Shown here in pieces: positions 1-6,447 of a stretch of DNA of 11,311 nucleotides; position 1 is the stretch's first letter, and each line of letters begins with the position of its first letter. The notes below the pieces were generated by a model. That model saw nothing but the letters and a program-made list of their open reading frames with translations. It searched no databases and was not told where the DNA came from. The stretch lies in the NCBI GenBank assembly GCA_964587515.1, contig CAZPMO010000162.1, positions 1-11,311 on the forward strand, in the 5' to 3' direction. Made by a program: the position numbers and the translations under genes. The DNA is from CAZPMO01 sp964587515 (GTDB taxonomy: Bacteria; Pseudomonadota; Alphaproteobacteria; MPNO01).

Positions 1-35
1 TTTAGCTGAGCCCGTGGACCGGGTAGGGGAGTCCC

Positions 36-3000
36 ATGGCGGACAGAAACAAGATTGCGGTCGACGGCAACGAGGCGGTCACCCTGATTGCGCATCGCAC
101 GAACGAAGTCGTCGCGATCTATCCGATTTCACCAGCATCGAATATGGGCGAATTGGCGGATGAGTGGTCCGCCGACGGGCGCACCAACATCTGGGACGTG
201 GTCCCAGAGGTTATCGAGATGCAGTCCGAGGCCGGCGCTGCCGGCGCGCTCCAAAGCGGCGCGCTAGCCACGACGTTCACCGCGTCGCAGGGGCTGCTGC
301 TGATGATTCCCAATATGTACAAGATCGCGGGCGAACTGACCTCGTTCTGCATGCATGTTTCGGCGCGAACGATCGCGACGCACGGGCTCTCCATATTCGG
401 CGACCAGTCCGACGTCATGGCGTGCCGCCAGACCGGTTTCGCCATGCTGGCCTCCGGCACCGTGCAGGAGGCGCAGGATTTCGCTTGTATCGCCCAGGCT
501 GCGACGCTGAAGGCGCGGGTGCCGTTCATCCATTTCTTCGACGGCTATCGCACCTCGCACGAGGTCAACAAGATCGAGGACCTCACCGACGATGATCTGC
601 GGGCGATGATCGACGACGATCTGGTCGTGGCGCATCGCGACCGCGCGCTGTCGCCCGACCACCCCGTTTTGCGCGGCTCGTCGCAGAACCCCGACAGTTT
701 TTTCCAGATGCAGGAAGCGCGGAACCCGTTCTACGAGGTGTGCCCGTCGATCGTGCAGGAGACCATGGACCGGTTCGCGTCGCTGACCGGGCGCCAGTAC
801 CGGCTGTTCGATTACGAGGGCGACCCGGATGCCGAGCGGGTGATTGTCATCATGGGATCGGGCGCGGAAGCGGCGCACGAGACGGTGGAGTATCTGAACC
901 GCTACGACCAGAAGGTCGGCGTCCTCAAGGTGCGCCTCTACCGGCCGTTCTCGCGCGACGATTTCGTGGCCGCGCTGCCGCCGACGGTGCGTTCGATAGC
1001 GGTGCTCGACCGCACCAAGGAGCACGGCTCGCTGGGCGAGCCGCTCTATCAGGATGTCGTCGTGGCGTTGGCGGAGGCGAAAGCCGCCGGACAACGCGCC
1101 GCGGCCCAGAACCCCATCGTAATCGGTGGGCGGTATGGGCTTTCGTCCAAGGAATTCACGCCGGCCATGGTCAAGGCGGTGTTCGCCGAACTCGAAAAGG
1201 ACCGGCCGAAACCGCATTTCTCGGTCGGCATTATCGATGACGTCACCGGGCTCTCGCTGAAAATCGAGCCGCTGTTCCGCACCGAGGGCAAACGGGTCAA
1301 ACGGGCGGTGTTCTTCGGACTCGGATCGGACGGCACCGTCGGCGCCAACAAGAATTCGATCCGCATCATCGCGGAGAACACCGATAACTACGGCCAAGGC
1401 TATTTCGTCTACGATTCCAAAAAAGCCGGCGCGATGACCATATCGCACCTGCGTTTCAGCCCCGATCCCATCCGTTCTTCCTATCTGATCGAGGAAGCCG
1501 AGTTCCTCGCCTGTCACAATTTCAGCTTCCTGTCCCGTATCGACGTTCTAAAATACGCGGCCGAGGGCGGCACGTTCCTGCTGAACGCGCCATTTCCCGC
1601 CGATGAGGTATGGGATCAACTGCCGCGCACGGTGCAGGGCCAGATCATCGACAAGAATCTGCGCTTTTACGCCATCGACGCGCGCAAGGTCGCCGGCGAG
1701 GCGGGCATGGGCAAGCGCATCAACACGGTCATGCAGGCGTGCTATTTCGGTATCTCCGGCGTGCTTCCGCAGGACGAGGCCATCGCCCGCATCAAGGAGG
1801 CGATCGAGCGATCCTATGGCAGCAAGGGCCGCAAGCTGGTCGAGATGAATTTCGCCGCCGTCGACGCCTCGCTCGAGAATATGCAGGAAATCGAGGTCAC
1901 CGAGAAAGTCACGTCGAAGTTCGATCTGCCGCCGATCGTCCCCGATCACGCGCCTGATTTCGTCCGCGAGGTCACGGGGCCGCTTTTGGCGGCCCAGGGC
2001 GACCTGCTGCCGGTCAGCGCCTTTCCACCCGACGGCACCTGGCCGCTCGGGACCGCGAAATGGGAAAAGCGCAACCTCGCCGACGAGACCCCGCGCTGGA
2101 TTCCGGAACTCTGCATCCAGTGCAACAAATGCGCCCTGGTCTGTCCTCACTCGGCGATCCGCGTGAAAGTATATGAGCCCGAGGCGCTCGCCGGCGCGCC
2201 CGAGAGCTTCATGTCGATGAATTATACCGGCAAGGAGTTCGGCGAAGCGAAATACACCGTGCAGGTGGCTCACGAGGACTGCACCGGCTGCACGCTGTGC
2301 GTCGGCGTATGCCCGGGCCGCGATAAGGAAAATCCGGAGCGGCTGTCACTTGAGATGTCGCCGCACAAAATGCCGGTGCCGGAAAGCGACAAGCAGGACT
2401 GGAGCTTTTTCCTCGAGTTGCCGGAGGCCGACCGCACCAAGCTGCGCTCCAACGTGAAGATGTCGCAGTTCGCACAGCCCCTTATCGAGTTTTCCGGCGC
2501 GTGCTCCGGCTGCGGCGAGACGCCTTATATCAAGCTGATCACGCAGCTTTACGGCGACCGTTCCGTCATTGCCAACGCGACCGGGTGTTCGTCGATCTAT
2601 GGCGGCAATTTGCCCACCACGCCGTATACGACCAACGACGACGGACGCGGCCCGGCCTGGGGCAATTCGCTGTTCGAGGACAATGCGGAATTCGGTCTCG
2701 GCCATCGCCTCGCCATCGACAAACACGCCGATCACGCCCAGGCGCTGCTGAAGTCGCTCTCCTCGAATCTGGGCGAGACGATTGTCGGTGATCTGCTGAA
2801 TGCGCCCCAGTCGAACGAGACCGAGATCGCGGACCAGCGCGCCCGTGTTGAAGCGTTGCGGGCTGATCTCGCCGGCATCGACGGCGACGCCGCCAAGCGG
2901 CTCGCGGGACTCGCGGATTATCTCGTGCGCAAAAATGTATGGATCATCGGCGGTGACGGCTGGGCTTACGATATCGGTTATGGCGGTCTCGATCACGTGC

Positions 3001-3638
3001 TCGCCACTGGGATCGACGTCAATATCCTGGTGATGGACACCGAAGGATATTCGAATACCGGCGGCCAGCAGTCCAAGGCGACGACCCTGGGCGCGGCGGC
3101 GAAATTCGCGACCGCCGGCAAGTCATCGCCCAAGAAGGATCTCGGGCTGATGGCGATGATGTACGGCCATGTCTATGTCGCCTCGGTGGCCTTCGGGGCC
3201 AAGGACGCGCAGATGGTGCGCGCCTTCCAGGAGGCTGAATCCTATGCCGGGCCGTCGCTGATAATCGCCTATTCGCCGTGCATCGAGCATGGCTATGACC
3301 TTCAGCACTCGTTGACCCAGATGCAGCTCGCGGTCGACAGCGGCTACTGGCCGCTTTATCGCTATGATCCCAGGCTGCTCGCCAATGGCGGCAAGCCGCT
3401 GCAACTCGACAGCAAGCCCAAGGGATCGTCACTGGAAGAATACATCTCTCACGAGAACCGTTTTGGTGTCGTCGAGCGGCGTGATCCCGAGCATTACCGG
3501 GCGTTGCTGCACGCGGCCGAATCGGACCTCGAACGCCGCCGGGTACTGTATGAAAAACTCGCTGAATTCAGCCTGCCGCAGCCCGATGACAGCGGTGATT
3601 CGGAACTTCCCGAGGGGGGACGGCAAGCCGCCGAATAG
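36..3638 (+). CDS. nifJ: Pyruvate:ferredoxin (flavodoxin) oxidoreductase, full length
   Basis: Oxidises pyruvate and CoA to acetyl-CoA and CO2, passing two electrons to ferredoxin or flavodoxin in the cytoplasm; the family reaction is reversible and usually oxygen-sensitive. The 1200-residue chain has the single-polypeptide PFOR layout. The N-terminal pyruvate-binding domain has YPISPAS (29-35), the QSEAGAAG motif with Glu65, and Arg111. The two-cluster ferredoxin domain has CxxCxxCxxxC at Cys693/696/699/703 and Cys749/752/755/759. The C-terminal TPP domain has GGDG at 972-975 and MDTEGYSNTGG. The proximal-cluster cysteines Cys823, Cys826, Cys851 and Cys1082 are all present, with the spacing I recall from the Desulfovibrio africanus enzyme, but that enzyme's long C-terminal extension is absent. 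The start at 36 is supported by AGGGGAG at 25-31. Oddities are a Ser at position 32 where Thr is usual, and a 4-residue shortening after Glu65. No ferredoxin gene is visible. The gene lies directly upstream of the pdh genes. Identification is secure; the in vivo acceptor is unknown. Confidence 0.97.
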   Translation: MADRNKIAVDGNEAVTLIAHRTNEVVAIYPISPASNMGELADEWSADGRTNIWDVVPEVIEMQSEAGAAGALQSGALATTFTASQGLLLMIPNMYKIAGELTSFCMHVSARTIATHGLSIFGDQSDVMACRQTGFAMLASGTVQEAQDFACIAQAATLKARVPFIHFFDGYRTSHEVNKIEDLTDDDLRAMIDDDLVVAHRDRALSPDHPVLRGSSQNPDSFFQMQEARNPFYEVCPSIVQETMDRFASLTGRQYRLFDYEGDPDAERVIVIMGSGAEAAHETVEYLNRYDQKVGVLKVRLYRPFSRDDFVAALPPTVRSIAVLDRTKEHGSLGEPLYQDVVVALAEAKAAGQRAAAQNPIVIGGRYGLSSKEFTPAMVKAVFAELEKDRPKPHFSVGIIDDVTGLSLKIEPLFRTEGKRVKRAVFFGLGSDGTVGANKNSIRIIAENTDNYGQGYFVYDSKKAGAMTISHLRFSPDPIRSSYLIEEAEFLACHNFSFLSRIDVLKYAAEGGTFLLNAPFPADEVWDQLPRTVQGQIIDKNLRFYAIDARKVAGEAGMGKRINTVMQACYFGISGVLPQDEAIARIKEAIERSYGSKGRKLVEMNFAAVDASLENMQEIEVTEKVTSKFDLPPIVPDHAPDFVREVTGPLLAAQGDLLPVSAFPPDGTWPLGTAKWEKRNLADETPRWIPELCIQCNKCALVCPHSAIRVKVYEPEALAGAPESFMSMNYTGKEFGEAKYTVQVAHEDCTGCTLCVGVCPGRDKENPERLSLEMSPHKMPVPESDKQDWSFFLELPEADRTKLRSNVKMSQFAQPLIEFSGACSGCGETPYIKLITQLYGDRSVIANATGCSSIYGGNLPTTPYTTNDDGRGPAWGNSLFEDNAEFGLGHRLAIDKHADHAQALLKSLSSNLGETIVGDLLNAPQSNETEIADQRARVEALRADLAGIDGDAAKRLAGLADYLVRKNVWIIGGDGWAYDIGYGGLDHVLATGIDVNILVMDTEGYSNTGGQQSKATTLGAAAKFATAGKSSPKKDLGLMAMMYGHVYVASVAFGAKDAQMVRAFQEAESYAGPSLIIAYSPCIEHGYDLQHSLTQMQLAVDSGYWPLYRYDPRLLANGGKPLQLDSKPKGSSLEEYISHENRFGVVERRDPEHYRALLHAAESDLERRRVLYEKLAEFSLPQPDDSGDSELPEGGRQAAE

Positions 3639-3682
3639 CATCGCCGCGGACACCGCCACCGGAATCGAAATACAGCTTGTTA

Positions 3683-3723
3683 AAACGGCGTAAACTTCGC
3701 CGGGCTACGGTTGCACGCCGTTT
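3683..3723. promoter_or_regulatory. 9-bp inverted repeat in the nifJ-pdhA gap (operator or weak terminator candidate)
   Basis: AAACGGCGT (3683-3691) and ACGCCGTTT (3715-3723) are perfect reverse complements separated by 23 bases. The right arm overlaps the end of the putative -35 box at 3711-3716 and is followed by only a short TTTAT, so an intrinsic terminator for nifJ is possible but weak. A smaller hairpin, CGGCG (3686-3690) with CGCCG (3698-3702), competes for the left arm. Position over a promoter suits a regulator-binding site, but no known operator consensus is recognised. Confidence 0.3.
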
Positions 3724-3739
3724 ATGAATGACCTATATG
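3711..3739 (+). promoter_or_regulatory. Candidate housekeeping promoter for the pdh operon
   Basis: TTGCAC (3711-3716) is followed after 17 bases by TATATG (3734-3739). Read one base to the left, the pair GTTGCA / CTATAT fits the rhizobial-type alphaproteobacterial consensus CTTGAC-N17-CTATAT as I recall it: all of the -10 and the central TTG of the -35. Transcription would start near 3745-3748, leaving a 5' leader of about 60 bases before pdhA. It is the only good promoter-like pair I found in the 169-bp gap, and it would let pdhABC be expressed separately from nifJ. This is pattern matching only. Confidence 0.45.
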
Positions 3740-3807
3740 CACCAAAGCACGATCGCGCGCGCCGAACCGCGTCCGCGCCGCTCGCCTAACTGAAGGGACC
3801 CACCTGC

Positions 3808-4857
3808 ATGGCTGCCACGGCGAAACGGAAGGATCCGGCGAAATCCGGCAAGACGAAGACCGTTTCCAAGGGCAATGGCAAGCTGCGTAACGGCGCCGAC
3901 AACGACCGTCTGCTCCAATTTTATCGCGACATGCTGATGATCCGCCGTTTCGAGGAACGCGCGGGCCAACTCTACGGCATGGGGCTGATCGGCGGCTTCT
4001 GCCACCTCTATATCGGCCAGGAAGCGGTGGTCGTCGGCCTGCAGGCGGCGATCACGCCCGACGACGCGGTCATCACCAGCTATCGCGACCACGGCCATAT
4101 GCTGGCCTGCGGCATGGACCCCAAGGGCGTGATGGCGGAATTGACCGGCCGGCGCGGCGGATATTCCAAGGGCAAGGGCGGCTCCATGCATATGTTCAGC
4201 CGCGAGAAGAACTTCTACGGCGGTCACGGCATCGTGGGCGCGCAGGTGCCGATCGGCGCCGGCCTCGCCTTCGCCCAGAAATATAACGACACCGATAACG
4301 TAACCCTGACCTATCTCGGCGACGGCGCGTCCAACCAGGGCCAGGTCAGCGAGGCGTTCAATATCGCGGCGTTGTGGAAGCTGCCAGTGGTGTTCGTGAT
4401 CGAGAACAACAAGTACGGCATGGGCACGTCCATCGAGCGTTCATCGGCCGCCGAGGAACTGTACAAGCTGGGCGAGCCCTACGGCATTCAGGGCATACAG
4501 GTCGACGGCATGGACGTGGTCGAGGTCAAAATGGCCGGCGACGACGCGGTCGCCTGGTGCCGCGCCGGCAAGGGCCCCTATATCCTGGAGATGATGACCT
4601 ACCGGTATCGCGGTCATTCCATGTCGGATCCCGCGAAATACCGCACCAAGGAAGAAGTCAGCAACGTCCGCACCGAACACGACGCGATCGACATGGTGCG
4701 CGCGCGGCTGATCGAGGGCGGAACCGCCGACGACGACAAGCTGAAGGAAATCGACCGTGACATCCGCGCCGTCGTGGCGGAGGCGGCGGAATACGCGCAG
4801 AACAACCCCGAGCCGGATCCGTCCGAGCTCTATACCGACGTCCTGGTCGAGGGCTGA
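3808..4857 (+). CDS. pdhA: Pyruvate dehydrogenase E1 component, alpha subunit
   Basis: The alpha half of the alpha2beta2 E1, which decarboxylates pyruvate on TPP and transfers the acetyl unit to lipoyl groups. The 349-residue length is usual for PDH E1-alpha. The core begins near residue 33, after a Lys/Arg-rich, low-complexity N-terminal tail (residues 5-28) of a kind I recall in alphaproteobacterial homologues. The TPP/Mg motif starts at GDGASNQGQ (171-179) and runs to ENN (199-201). SYRDHGHMLACG (91-102) and the YRGHSMSDPAKYR loop (267-279) are typical of pyruvate, rather than branched-chain, E1-alpha. A good ribosome binding site, AAGGGA (3793-3798), lies 9 bases before the ATG. It is the first gene of the pdh cluster and ends 4 bases before pdhB. 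The neighbouring pdhB, pdhC and lpdA make the pyruvate assignment firm. Confidence 0.97.
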   Translation: MAATAKRKDPAKSGKTKTVSKGNGKLRNGADNDRLLQFYRDMLMIRRFEERAGQLYGMGLIGGFCHLYIGQEAVVVGLQAAITPDDAVITSYRDHGHMLACGMDPKGVMAELTGRRGGYSKGKGGSMHMFSREKNFYGGHGIVGAQVPIGAGLAFAQKYNDTDNVTLTYLGDGASNQGQVSEAFNIAALWKLPVVFVIENNKYGMGTSIERSSAAEELYKLGEPYGIQGIQVDGMDVVEVKMAGDDAVAWCRAGKGPYILEMMTYRYRGHSMSDPAKYRTKEEVSNVRTEHDAIDMVRARLIEGGTADDDKLKEIDRDIRAVVAEAAEYAQNNPEPDPSELYTDVLVEG

Positions 4858-4861
4858 CCAT

Positions 4862-5059
4862 ATGCCCATCAACATTCTGATGCCGGCCCTGTCGCCGACC
4901 ATGACCGAGGGCAACCTCGCGAAGTGGCACAAGAGCGAAGGCGAGGAAGTCCATGCCGGCGACGTGATCGTCGAGATCGAGACCGACAAGGCGACCATGG
5001 AAGTCGAGGCGGTCGATGACGGCGTGCTGGGCAAGATCATGATCGCCGAAGGCACCGAG
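4862..5059 (+). repeat. Lipoyl-domain direct repeat, copy 1 (pdhB)
   Basis: First 66 codons of pdhB. They align without gaps to 6250-6447 in pdhC with 12 base differences in 198 by hand count (about 94% identity) and 2 amino-acid differences (positions 30 and 36). Similarity falls off sharply afterwards. This looks like an intragenic-domain duplication kept similar by selection, gene conversion or recent copying. Confidence 0.9.
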
Positions 5060-6232
5060 GGGGTTCCGGTCAACCAGGTGATCGCGACCCTGCTGGCCGA
5101 GGGCGAGGAAGCCGTCGATGTCGCCGCCGATGTCGCCGCCGTCCCGCCGGGACCGGTTTCCGACACTTCTGCGCCGGAAATCGCGCCCGTGTCCGCCCCG
5201 GTTTCCGCGCCGGTTTCCGACCCGGGGCCGGAAACGGCTGGCGCGACGACGAAACTTACGGTCCGCGAGGCGCTGCGCGATGCGATGGCCGAGGAAATGC
5301 GTCGCGACGCGTCCGTCTTTCTGATGGGCGAGGAAGTAGCTCAGTATCAGGGCGCCTACAAGGTCAGCCAGGGTCTGCTGGAGGAGTTCGGCGACAAGCG
5401 CGTCATCGACACCCCGATTACCGAACACGGCTTCACCGGGCTCGGCGTCGGCGCGGCGTTCGGCGGTTTGCGTCCGATCATCGAATTCATGACCTTCAAT
5501 TTCGCCATGCAGGCGATGGACCACCTGATCAACTCGGCCGCCAAGACCCGCTATATGTCGGGCGGCCAGATGACCGCGCCCATGGTATTCAGGGGCGCCA
5601 ACGGCGCCGCGGCCCGGGTCGGCGCGCAGCACTCGCAGGATTATTCGAGCTGGTTCGCCCATGTTCCCGGCCTGAAGGTGGTCGCGCCCTATAGCGCCGC
5701 CGACGCGAAGGGGCTTTTGAAGAGCGCCATCCGCGATCCCAATCCGGTGGTGTTCCTGGAAAACGAAATCCTCTACGGCAAAAGCTTCGAGGCGCCCGAA
5801 GGCGACGATGTCACCGTGCCCATCGGCAAGGCGCGCATCGCGCGGCCGGGCGACGACGTGACCATCGTCGCGTTCTCGCTGATGGTCGAGCACGCGCTGG
5901 CCGCCGCCGAGGCGCTGGCGGGCGAGGGCATCGAGGCCGAGGTGATCGATCTGCGCTCGCTACGCCCGCTCGACACCGCGACCATCGTCGAGTCCGTGAA
6001 AAAGACCAACCGGCTGGTGTCGGTGGAAGAGGGCTGGCCGTTCGCCGGCATCGGCGCCGAACTGGCGGCGGTGACGATGGAACAGGCCTTCGACTGGCTC
6101 GATGCGCCGGTCGCGCGGGTCACCGGCGTCGACGTGCCGATGCCCTATGCCGCCAACCTGGAAAAGCTGGCCCTGCCCCAGGTCGCGGACGTGATCGCCG
6201 CCGCGAAGTCCGTGCTCTACCGCAACGGCTGA
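4862..6232 (+). CDS. pdhB: Pyruvate dehydrogenase E1 component, beta subunit, with N-terminal lipoyl domain
   Basis: The beta half of E1, 456 residues. An open frame extends upstream to an ATG at 4757, but that stretch overlaps pdhA and encodes Arg/Ser-rich nonsense. The ATG at 4862 starts a lipoyl domain and has GAGGG (4849-4853) 8 bases upstream. Residues 1-80 are a biotinyl/lipoyl domain with the acceptor lysine at Lys43 (ETDKATMEVEA). Residues 85-128 are an Ala/Pro/Val-rich swinging linker containing PVSA-type repeats. Residues 130-456 are the E1-beta transketolase core, with GEEVAQYQGAYKVSQGL, the EFMTFNFAMQAMD helix, GAQHSQDYSSW and the C-terminal RVTGVDVPMPYAANLE. A lipoylated E1-beta is known from alphaproteobacteria such as Zymomonas and Sinorhizobium; ordinary E1-beta is about 325 residues with no such domain. 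Its lipoyl domain is nearly identical to that of PdhC. Lipoylation should depend on the lipA product nearby. Confidence 0.97.
   Translation: MPINILMPALSPTMTEGNLAKWHKSEGEEVHAGDVIVEIETDKATMEVEAVDDGVLGKIMIAEGTEGVPVNQVIATLLAEGEEAVDVAADVAAVPPGPVSDTSAPEIAPVSAPVSAPVSDPGPETAGATTKLTVREALRDAMAEEMRRDASVFLMGEEVAQYQGAYKVSQGLLEEFGDKRVIDTPITEHGFTGLGVGAAFGGLRPIIEFMTFNFAMQAMDHLINSAAKTRYMSGGQMTAPMVFRGANGAAARVGAQHSQDYSSWFAHVPGLKVVAPYSAADAKGLLKSAIRDPNPVVFLENEILYGKSFEAPEGDDVTVPIGKARIARPGDDVTIVAFSLMVEHALAAAEALAGEGIEAEVIDLRSLRPLDTATIVESVKKTNRLVSVEEGWPFAGIGAELAAVTMEQAFDWLDAPVARVTGVDVPMPYAANLEKLALPQVADVIAAAKSVLYRNG
5186..5221 (+). repeat. Three 12-bp tandem units encoding the PVSA linker
   Basis: Three in-frame 12-base units (5186-5197, 5198-5209, 5210-5221) encode PVSA, PVSA, PVSD in the flexible linker of PdhB. 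Units two and three differ at only their last two bases. A related PVSD stretch lies shortly upstream. Likely replication slippage in a sequence whose exact length matters little. Confidence 0.75.
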
Positions 6233-6249
6233 ATGCGGCCGGAGACGCC

Positions 6250-6447
6250 ATGCCCATCAATATCCTGATGCCGGCTTTGTCGCCGACCATGACCGAGGGC
6301 AACCTCGCGAAATGGCACAAGAGCGAAGGCGAGGAAATCCACGCCGGCGACGTGCTGGTCGAGATCGAGACCGACAAGGCGACCATGGAGGTCGAGGCCG
6401 TCGATGACGGCGTGCTGGGCAAGATCATGATCGCCGAGGGCACCGAG
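6250..6447 (+). repeat. Lipoyl-domain direct repeat, copy 2 (pdhC)
   Basis: First 66 codons of pdhC, the partner of 4862-5059, offset 1388 bp. Of 12 base differences, most are synonymous third-position changes; only codons 30 and 36 change the residue (Val/Ile and Ile/Leu). Homologous recombination between the copies would delete the 1388 bp between them and fuse the pdhB start onto pdhC. Confidence 0.9.

Noticed and set aside
1..35. End of an upstream gene (TAG at 3-5 or TGA at 7-9)
   Set aside because: Too little sequence to tell a real stop codon from chance; only the nifJ ribosome binding site is supportable here.
264..1517. A 417-codon minus-strand open frame inside nifJ
   Set aside because: A shadow of the PFOR gene, with Arg/Gly/His-rich low-information sequence and no start signals. 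The sense frame is fully conserved.
4757..4861. N-terminal extension of pdhB by 35 residues
   Set aside because: The extension overlaps pdhA, is Arg/Ser-rich and unlike any lipoyl protein. The ATG at 4862 has a proper ribosome binding site and begins exactly like pdhC.
4658..5893. A 411-codon minus-strand open frame across pdhA and pdhB
   Set aside because: It spans the junction of two well-supported sense genes; a composition artefact of GC-rich coding DNA.
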